This document shows positions 21,101-31,509 of a stretch of DNA of 64,000 nt, one piece after another (the first letter of the stretch is position 1; each line of letters starts with the position of its first letter). Below the pieces are notes generated by a model. The model did not search any database. It saw only the letters and a list, made by a program, of their open reading frames with translations, and was not told the DNA's origin. Made by a program: the position numbers and the translations under genes. The stretch comes from Saccharina japonica (Eukaryota; Sar; Phaeophyceae; Laminariales; Laminariaceae). The stretch is from NCBI GenBank assembly GCA_008828725.1, contig MEHQ01001352.1, positions 2,489 to 66,488 of the forward strand, in the 5' to 3' direction.

Positions 21101-24100
21101 ACATAACTGGCACCCTGGTATACACATCCCGCTGTGGACGTAAATATAAGCACCCTTTGGTCTTGACATTTCTGACCCAACGGTCCTGACTCTTCCGCCC
21201 AGAAAGGTATTAATACAAAGTTTTGTAACTGCCTCAAGACGAACTGTCATGAGCCCTGGAGCACTCCGAGCTCCGAGCGCTTCTGTTCACTGCCCTGTGC
21301 TGTGTGTTATATCCCGAATTGGCGAAGGTTCCCCTCTTGCTCTTGCGCTATTTTTGTACACCCCCCCCCCCNCCCAGCTGAAAACCCGACGTTCTCCGTC
21401 CCGGCACTGTAGGGATGCGAGAGTCTATGGTCATACGCCTACTGCCATACATCATAATGAGTACCCCCCCCCCCCCCCCCGGCGCACCCACTCGCCTGCT
21501 TCCTTGCTTCCTTCCCGATGCCGATCCTTGCAGACGGTCGAGAGCGTCTTGTTCAAGAATATGGTGCGCGCCATCCACGGCACGGCCGCCGTTCCGACGC
21601 GCCAGGGCGTCGTCGCCGCGCTGCGCAAGGCTAAGGCCGACGTGGGCGCGAAGACCACCGCGCTTCTTGCGGGCGAACACGCCTGCATCGCCGCGAACTC
21701 CCGCGCCTCCTCCTCCTCCTCCTCCTCCTCCGCTCGGCGCGGCGGCGATGGCGGCGCTCAGACCTCGCTGACGATTTCCCTGATTACCAAAGCGTGGAAG
21801 TTTGTCACCCTGCCCGTTGAATGTGACGAGTCGGGGCGGGACGGGGGCAGCGACGGGGACACGGCGACAGCTGAGGGGGCTCGCGGTGAGTCGGAGCGAC
21901 TCGTGGCAGCGGGGGAAGCTTCTTACAGCGAGCCGAAGCGGCTCGTGACAGCGGAGGAGGAAGCTCTCGAGGGTAGAGTTCAAGCGGTGGTGGAAAAGCA
22001 CTGCTTGCAGGGTAGGGTTACCGCTGTTGTCGTTACCGCCGGCGCCGAAGGTGGTCAACCCTCTCGCCCCGGGGGGGTCGAGATGGGCGGTGGTGCTCTT
22101 GCAGAGGCTAAGGGTGTTGGAGGCGTCGCCCACGTGAGCTGCTGTAGCGCACGGCTCGGCCGCACTGCCGTCGTTTTGCTGGATGCTCCGCCGGTGAAGA
22201 GGGTTTTGTGTCGAGCACGAGATATGGATTTGAGGCACGCGAGGTCGAGCGAACCTGTGGACATCGACGCTCCGGAAAGCGAAGCTCCGGAAAGCGGAGC
22301 TCCGGAAAGCGAAGCTGTCATCGCTAGGGTGAGAGTTGCGACGGCTGCGGCGGCGGTGGCTTTGGCGAAGGCTAAGCCTATGTCTAAGCAGGTGGCAAAC
22401 GCTAAGGCTAACGCTAAGAGCAAGGCTTCGGCGGAGTTTTCGCTCGATGGGGCGCCGGCGAGCAGCAATGAGATGGCCGTGGAGGCGGCAGAGGTATCGG
22501 TATCGGTTGGTGAGGCGCTTTCGGGCACCAAGGAGATGGCCCTGAGTGCGGATGAGGCGACGGCGGCGGCGGGGGGGACGGGGGCGGCCCCGTCGGGTAG
22601 CGGGGAGGTTCCCCTAGGTGCGGAAGCAGAGGTAATACGTAGCGGGGCGTTGTCGAGCGTGAAGGAGGTGATCCATAATGAGACAGTGGCGGCGGCAACA
22701 GCTCCGACACCGATATCAGCGGCGGTGGCGGCAGCGGCGGTGGCGGTGACACTTCCAACGCCGGTAGCAGCGGCGACGGCGCCGGCTGTGGCCTCGACAT
22801 CGTTGACCTTCAACCCTGCGCTGTCGAGCGACGAAGAGGGTGGCCAAGTGGCGGGGGTGGGGGGCGCGCCGGCGGTAGTGGTGGTAGCGGAGGATGCGGC
22901 TGCGGCAGCGGTGTCGGCGTCATCCGCGTCGGCAGGTAATTGGCTGTCCACGTACGGCATGGTGGCGCGGCTGTTGGCGCTGAAGAAAGCCATCGCTAAG
23001 CGCGAGGAGCAGGAGGCGGGGGTGGAGGACACGGAGGAGGGGTGGGTGGCATTGCTGTCGGGGGAAGACTGGGCCGTGCTTTCCTTGGTGGTTACCGTCC
23101 TGGAACCGTTCGCCGCCGCGCGAGAAAGGCTGGACGGAGCGCGGTACGTGTCGGGTAGTATGGTGGTGCCCGCTGTGTTCGACCTCCGGGCTAGCCTGCG
23201 CGTTGTGGTTGATAGCTTGGTGACGGGATCGGGTGGTGGTGGTGGTGGTGGTGGTGGTGCCGCTGGCGATGATGGTGGTGATGACGACGGCTTGCTTTTA
23301 CGTGCGGCAAAGGAGAAGGTGTTACCGGCCGTCCTGGCTCTCCAGACACACTTTTGCGATTGCTGGGGGGATTATGGGAGCGATATGCTTGGCACCGTCA
23401 AGAGTGACGCGGGCGGCGGAAAAGATGTCTCAAACAACGGCACGGGTATTAACGGGGAGGGCGGGGTGGAGGAGGAGGAGGAGGGGGAGGGGGAGGGGGG
23501 AGAGGACAGCCTGAACAGCGCCAATGTCTCGGGAAAGCCCCAGGGGAAGCCGCAACCGGTACCTCAAACTCAAACCCAACCTCACCCCCAACCCGTCCTG
23601 GACAGGGGTGAGGGTAGCGGCGGGCAGCGCCAACACGAACCCCAATCCGGCCTCGGAGGCTTCGGGCTGTTGCGGGTTCTGGCGACGGCTCTAGACCCGC
23701 GCACGAAAGCGCTCTACGGGATCGAGGACGAGGATAAACCTAAGGTTTGGGAGCTCGTGCTCGAGGAGACGCTTAAAATCGCGCATCAAGCGCGAAAGCA
23801 GAGGAGCTCGGCGCGCGCTTCGAAGGCAGGGTTTTCTCCGGAAGCTGCTGTTGGGACGGCAGCGGGGGCAGCGGCGGCGGCGGTGGCGGCGGTGGTCCCT
23901 GCTGCGGCGGCCTTGGGCCCACCCTCGAGAAAGCGACCCCGTTTCAGTGCCGGCGGTGAGGTCACAGCGGCGGCGGCGGCGAAATCTGATCCGCCTTCGA
24001 CTGGTGTAGTTGCGGGGGGTGGAGGCGGTGGTGGTAGGGGGTGCGGGGTGGGCGTGGAGAGCTCGACTGTTAGTGGGGGCCTTGTTGCCAAATTAGTGCA

Positions 24101-27100
24101 GCAGGAGTTGGAGGCTTTTAGGGCGGCCGACTGTCTCGAGATATTCACGGGGGGTGGGGGTGGGGGCGGCAGAGATGGCGGTGGCGGTGGCGAGGGGGTT
24201 TCTACGATTTTTGCGGAGGTACGGGGTGGGGGTGGGGATGGCGAGGGGGATGCTAAGGCGTACCTTAACCCGCTGGAGTGGTGGCGGTCGAGAAGCGCGG
24301 AGTTCCCGAACTTGGCGAACCTTGCCCGCCGCGTGCTCGCCGTCCCGGCTACGCTAACGCCGTTGGAGGTTAAGGAGAATGAAGGGGCGGGTCTTGGGTC
24401 GCCCCGCGATGGGGACATCGCCAGCGGTGGTGGCGACAACGCGTCCAAGGGACCCTCTTTCGACGTTTTGTCCCGCGAGGAGGTTGAGCTGCCCATCCTG
24501 CTTCGTCGTTCGTGGGAGAGATTGGAGGGGTGGGAGGCGTCGAATGTGGCCGCCGCGAGTAGCGGGGCTAGTCAGCTCTAGGGCTGTCCGCGGCTGGCGT
24601 AACGAGGCCGAGATTTAGTAGTTGGTCCGCCTCGCGGCTGGCGGGGCTACGCGGCCATACATGGGACATATCATGGGTCTAGATCATGAGCTAGCTCTGC
24701 CCGTGCTGCTTCGCCGCTCGCGAGAGAGAGAGCATGGCGAATTTTTGGAGGTGTCCGATGTCGGTCGCGGCGAGCGGGTCTGGGCACGTTTTGTAGTGTC
24801 CGCGGCTGGCGTAGAGAGGCCCGAGATTTTGTAGTCCTTCGGCTGATGGGGCTACGCTTTTTTACACATGGGACAGATCGCGATCTACTGTAGGTCGCGA
24901 GTAGATCATGATTCAGGGTAATGAGCAGATACATTCTGATTAAATCATGAGCTGCCCATGCTGCTTCGCCGCTCGTGGGAGAGAGCGTAGCGAGTTTTGG
25001 GGTGTCGAACGGGGCTGAGCTCTAGGAGTGTCCGCGGCTGGCTAGTTTACGTTTTTTAACGTCGGGCGGATGAGGGTCTGCATACAGTAGATCATGAGCT
25101 AGCTGCCTATGCAACTTCGCCGCTCGTGGGAGAGTGTGGCGGATTTGGCGGCGTCGAATGTGCTTACGGCGTACCGAGGCTCAGGTTTTGTAGTCTGCGA
25201 CTGGCGGGGGTTTAAGTTTATTCTATAGTAACCCCCGTGTGCTTTGGCTATTGCCACCGCCACCTCTTCTGCTGCTGCTGCTGCTGCTCTCTGTGTGTGT
25301 TTTGCGCCAGACACACGAGAGAGTCAGCTGACATGCATACCTTCTGCAACATTCGGAAGGTGGCAGGCATTCCAGTTTGTCCACGCCCTGCCAGATTGTT
25401 TGCCGTGTACTCTTTTGTACGCACCCGGAGTCGGTCGGCGAGAGCCCAGTCGGCGATATATACCGAAAGAGGCTGCCGGCAGGTATGGACTCGAGGTGTC
25501 GGGGTGCTGAGCTTTCGCGAAAACATTCCCGCCGGATGTCTACACTCAAGTTGTAGTAGTCCGGCTGGGGATACTGAGCTTTGGTGACCCTTATCACCTG
25601 GGTGATAAAGATAACACACCCTTACCACCCAGGGTGATACTATAACACACCCCCTAGGCTGCATTTTCGTAGCCGAGGTTTTCCACATCAAAGCGGGACG
25701 CACACACAACCAAAATGATGGGTTTGGAAAGATGTTGCCGGCATGTTTCCACCGACGTATGATATATATATATATATATATTTATATATAATATATAAAC
25801 ATATATATATCAGGATATATATACTTCGTATATATATTATATTTCTCGGTGTTTGCACTCTCCCCGGTGCCGAGAGAAAAATCAGCTTGGAAATTCGGCA
25901 GAGGGGGTGTGTTGTGTTAGCACCCGGGTGTGATGCGGTAGTGGTTTGTGTGGCTTGCGGGGGGCTAAGCTTGAGTAGCCCCTTACTGGCCGGACTGAAC
26001 TCTTAAGTAGTTCAGGGGGTGGCCGGGCCGATTTTTTTACTAAGAGTCCGTGGCTGGCTGGCCGGGCTAATGTTTCTCATGTGTCCGTGATTAGCCGGGC
26101 TAAGCTTTACCATGAGTCCGTGCTTGGCCGGGCTTAGCTTTACCATGAGTCCGTGGCTGGCCTGGCTGAGATTTACGATGTGTCCGTGTTTGGCCGGGAC
26201 GAGCTTTAGTCGCTTCGCTAATCTGGGTGCGGCTGGCGGGGTGAAACGTGTCGGCGGGGTCCGTGCGTGTAGTGGTTGGAGACAAGGGGTTTTCTATCAT
26301 ATGTAAGGCGTTTATGGTATGTCACATCTTTGTCGCGTTAGAGGTAGGGGGGGGGGGTGTGTGCTCACGGGTACGAAGCGAAGCTTTACTACGGGTTTGA
26401 GAGGATTTTTCATTTTTGTAAAGGTCGATCATTTGGCTTCTGTAGGGGGTCGATAGGAAATAGTGAGCATGAAAACGTTTTAAACATTTGAGCCACAATC
26501 ACTTTGCTGTTTTGAAAATGGTACAGCCGCGGAAAGCTGGGGAACCTGCATTTTTGTGAAGGCCAGCGCGTGGGTCAGAAAGCGTCCATAAGAAAATTTT
26601 AAAATTCATCTGCTTCATCAGCCAATTTGTTTTAGTCGATCGAACCAATCGTTTTTTTCTCCTTCTCGTTTTGAGATGCCTTTCGGTTTTTGTAAATCCT
26701 GAGAGGGCGTCGACCCACACCCAAACCCTAGCCCCTAGCCCCGACCCTATACCCCGGCACTGGGCCAAGGAATAGGGTCAAAGTTATGACTTGCAATAAA
26801 AAAACAACTTGAAAATAAGAAATGAATGTCGACCCTCCACCAATCACACGTGAGCTTTGGGTTGCATTTTTAGTTGCAAAATTACCGTGATTGGTCAGCA
26901 GTGCCGTTACACTGCTGCTGAGCACAAACAGAGCGTTACGAGTACAACCCTCAGGCTATTGTACATCGCTGCAGCAACCCTGCCGCCCAGCAGCAGCAGC
27001 AGCACCAGGCAGCACCATGCGTGTGAGTCGGCTCACCCACGGTGCACTATAGCTTCCTGCGTGTATCGGAACACCTACCATGCATCACCGAGGATGGACA

Positions 27101-30100
27101 GGCAGACCCGATAGCGTGCACAATATCCTACCTCCCGATGACACCCACCATGATGAGGCCAACCGCCACCAACAAAACTACACTCCACCTCTGCTGTCTT
27201 GTTGCACCACCCAGGAGTAGCTGCAGCAGTGCAATTCTGACAGCCTGAGAGGATAGCAGGCGTACGTTCTTGCTGTCTGTCGTCATCGTTTGCTGCACCA
27301 CTACGCACCTCTCTCTGCTGTGTGTGTTGTTCGGGCCGCGTTGTTGGCATCTTTTTTCTCTGTTACCACCGACGATCTAACTTCGTGTGTGATGTGCTGC
27401 TGCTGCTACAGCAGCAGCAAGCAGCAGCAACAGTAGTAGTGTGATTCGGCACACCGTCGAGAGGTCAGCAGTAGTTATGTAATGCGTCAAGTACGCCCCT
27501 GTTGTTGTTGTCGTCGTTTGCGTACACCACGCACTTGATGTGGATATATGTACATCTTGCTGCGCGAAGCACCACTCACTACTTACCACTATGCCCGTAA
27601 ATATAACAACCGCTTGTTTGATCAAATGAATGTCGAAACAATATTACATTTACGGACGTATTGGTACGAAATAAGAATGGATCGAAGGCTCGTTGTCATT
27701 TCATCGACATAGTGGGGTGAAAAGCTGCGGCACAGCAGCAGGGCGTCCGCTACAATCAATCGAGGGTACCAACAGCAGAAGTAGCAGTGTAGTTCCTGCG
27801 GTCGTCCTTCGCCTCTACACCACACACACTGCCTAATCCGTTGTGCAAAAGTTGCTCAAAATGAACCGAAACGCCTCAAAATATTTCAATTGCCAAAAAG
27901 TTACCCCTACTATCCCCTGGAGGTGAGCCTATACCCCAACCCGATCCTCATATGAACCCAAAACCTAACCCAGGCCACGAAAAAGAGGCATTACGTAGAT
28001 GCTACGTATATACCTTCGACGCCTGCTACGGTGAAGGGTGCGCCATTTCTGCCTTCACAGGGTGGTGACTTTTGAGGCGCTCTTTACCTCCCTCAAACAT
28101 ATGCTTTGGAGGGAAATGAAAGTGCTGTATACCCGATGAACAATAATACCATGCCCCCACTAACGAGTATAAAATAAATTCAATTTGGGAAAATTCAAAT
28201 TCAAATTCGCTTTTTCATTGGTCAACACACGCACCAGCACCAAATATTATGCCCCAAGATCCGAATCTTTGGTGCTGGTGCGAGTGTTGACCAATGAAAA
28301 GGCGAATTTGAATATTTTTTTTCCCAAATTGATTTTTTTTCTTCTTCGTTAAAACGGGCCCTAAGTTATACAACGAAAAATTGAGACACAGAATGAACAA
28401 TTCCGACGATTTTGGGTGATAACCCCTTAAGAACTGGTCCCACGTATATTTGGGGACAAACTACTTGGAATTAGTGTGGGAAAGTTTTTTTCAGTTCTGA
28501 ATGGGTTAAGAACCGGTCCCCCGTATTTGGGGACAAACTACTTGGAATTAGGTGGAGATATTTTTTCCGTTCTGAAGGGTAAGGATAGCCGAAACCTCCC
28601 TCCGTTCCAGTACAGACAACGTGTCTGCCAAATAATCCCCAAACTCCGGGTACCTACCGCGCTAGCATCTACGTCGGTCTCTATGAACGATATTTGCGCT
28701 GGCCGTGGCTGATCTCTCTACGTACTACTGCAACACTATCATTCTGGAGCAATGAAACTCCAGCTGGCGGGGCGTGCCGCAACCTCACAAGCAGGACACG
28801 TCTTCGGCATGTCTACCTACGACTCGGTAGTATATTTGTCCTATATATTTTCAATCTCGGTGTATATGTTAAGGTGAGCCACGATCACAAAGACGAATAA
28901 ATAGCCGATCACACCGCTGCACCACTTAAAAATGTGGCACCGGGCCGCCGACAACACGTTGCCAGCGCCGACATGGGGAAACATCACACTACACCCGCCC
29001 CCCCCGCCCGCCCCCCCCCCCCATCTTCAACTCAGATTTCGAAGCTGTCATCCATATGCAAGTCCGCCCCTCGAGCGGTTCTTGAATATTGATAGGATGC
29101 AGCTCACCCTTCATGCGACTTGCCTGACACCTCACGGCGCTTCGCGCTTGATGCGAGCAGTCGTCTGCTCAGTCGATGAAAAACCCGACGTGCTCCGTCC
29201 CGGCATTGTAGGGATGCTATATAGGGTCTATGGTCATACGGCTACGCCCATGCATGGCATGCGGCTAATGGGTACCCCCCCCCTACCGGCCTCCTCAATT
29301 ATACCCTCCCAAACGGTGCTCCGTCTAGAAAGGGATGCGTGGTCAACGGTAAACTTACTAAGGCCGGGTCTATACTATGGTCATACGACTACAGCCACGC
29401 ATGACATGACAATCAATACCTGCCTGGTTGGTGAAAACCCAACGTCCAACGTTCTCCGTCCCGGCAATGTAGGGATGCGAGGGACTATGGTTATACGACT
29501 ACTACGGCCATGCATGGCATGAGTACACCCCCGCCCCCCCCGCCCCAAACATCCCAAATCGAGTGCCGTAAAGTGCTGGTTTTTGTACAGGGGTGTGTGT
29601 GTTTTCTGAGCCCTCGGTTTTCCCACAATGGGAAGATTACACACCTCGTACGGATAGATCATCCACAGATAGATCATCTACAGATCCCAACCCGCCGTTA
29701 TGAAGTGCTGTGCAGGATCTGCATGATACAGATCCAACGCAGGAAACATGTGCTACTCTAGACCACGCAGATTATACGGGTCCCACCCGGAAGCATGAGC
29801 TAGATCATACAATACAAGATCGGGGATATATCTGCCTTGAAAGGTCTACTGCTTATATATCATGGACTTTGGGAATTATCTATATGGTCTTTCGGATGTA
29901 TGTATTGTTTCAAGGGCCAGCGCCGGCAAGCCAACCATTTATGGCCAGCAGCAACAGTAGCAGCAGCAGTAGAGAAGCAGCAGGCGACTCTGATCACTTT
30001 CCATACTCACCGCCCCCCTCCCCCTCCTCCCGCTCCTTCCATCACGGATAGGCGAACGAAAGGCTGTCGACGGTGGAACAGGATGCGATAACAAGGAGCG

Positions 30101-31469
30101 CGGACCCGGAGAGGTCACCGTCCCCCCCCCCCGATACGATGGGAATGGCGTTCGGACCAACAACCGGAATGTTCGCATGAGGGCCGCTCTCAACAAGGAG
30201 CGAAGTGAGTTGCTTCGGTTCGGCGTTTGGTGTTGTTGTTGTTGTTGTTGTTGAGACATTTGCCCCTCACTCCTCCTCCTCACCCCTCTCCCCCTGCACA
30301 AAGGAGAAGCCCCCCCCCCCACCCCTTGCCCTCCCCCTTCTCCCCACCGCGTTCCCTTCCCTCAACCAGCCCCAACCCCACCCTAACCCTAACCCCACCC
30401 GCACCAACCCACACCCCCTATACCCTATATGTCCCCATCTCGTCGTGCTCCTGTTGTTTTTGACGGCCTCCCCAGCTAAAGTGATCGAGGAGATGATGAA
30501 GCTCAACCCCATGTTCCGCCCGCCGGCCGATTTCGTGAAGAGCAAGCCGCACCGGAAGCTGTACATCCCCTCCGACGACTACCCTGGCTACAACTTCATA
30601 GGTGGGGGAGATGTTTTTTTTTTTTTTCAAAACATTTTTCTTCGATTTCTTGTTACTATTTTTTTTTTTTTTTTTTTCCATCCCATTCATTATCTTCGCA
30701 CTTCCGTCTTTCTCCCTCCCTAGTCGTAACTCAGATCCGGCGGTCACAAAGTAGGCTCCTCTCCCCCCCCCACACGGTTCTTGCCTTGGTTTTTATCGCG
30801 AGAAGATTTCAGCACTTTCTTCCCTCGTCAACTTTCGTCGGATTTTGCTTACCCACGCTATAATATGCGCTCTCGACAGTCGGTGTCATTTGAGAATAAA
30901 AACCTCCATGGGGAGAATCGAACCCTCGACATCCGGCCCTACAGGCTTCGTGGCTACCAGTTAGACCACCGGGGCGACCGGCCTACCTGGTATTATATAT
31001 TACGTTTTCGTTTCTTCTTCTTGTCTTAATACACAGTATTTTGTTTTTCTATGTTTTGTTTTTGATATGATCGCGTGTTTCAAACTCGTTGTCCACGTTG
31101 GCGCCGGGTATTTTTTTGGTCGCATGTCGCCCCGGTGGTTCAACAGGTAACCACGGAGCCTGTTGAGTTGAAAGTCGAGGGTTCGAGTCTCCGTATGGAG
31201 ATTTTTATTCTCAAATGACACCAACTAACTGTCGAGAGCGCATATAGCGTGAGTAAGCACAATTCGACGAGAGTTGACGAGGGAATAAGGGCTAAAATCT
31301 TCTCGCGATAAAAATGCAAGGCACGAACCGTAGTGGGGGAGGAGGGGGAGGAGCCTGCTTTGTGACCCCGGATCTGAGATATGACTACGAGGAAGGAGAG
31401 AGAAAGGAAGGGCGAAGATAATAAATGGGATGGAAAAATATATACCTGGTATGAAAACAAGAAAAAAAA

Positions 31470-31509
<40 letters not shown>

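Larger units (their letters stand above)
15387..30051 (+). other. SF1 intron 3 (14.7 kb) hosting a nested gene
   Basis: GTGAGA...ACGGATAG. The host exons on each side are joined in phase 0 and match adjacent SF1 segments, so the whole interval behaves as one intron. It contains the hAT-derived gene and most repeat families. Confidence 0.85.

Noticed and set aside
21249..21533. First 95 codons of the 1,110-codon ORF as the real N-terminus of the hAT protein
   Set aside because: They come from a family P repeat and a C-run with an N. The acceptor at 21533 joins in phase to 19400 and restores the hAT pattern.
21348..24496. Minus-strand ORFs opposite the hAT-derived exon (296, 325 and 236 codons)
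   Set aside because: No recognisable motif; the plus strand holds an ordered set of hAT blocks, so these are compositional shadows.
31115..31210. Functional tRNA gene
   Set aside because: A- and B-boxes are present, but the acceptor arms do not pair and the same sequence continues into a shared body and A-rich tail in several copies, so it is a SINE head.
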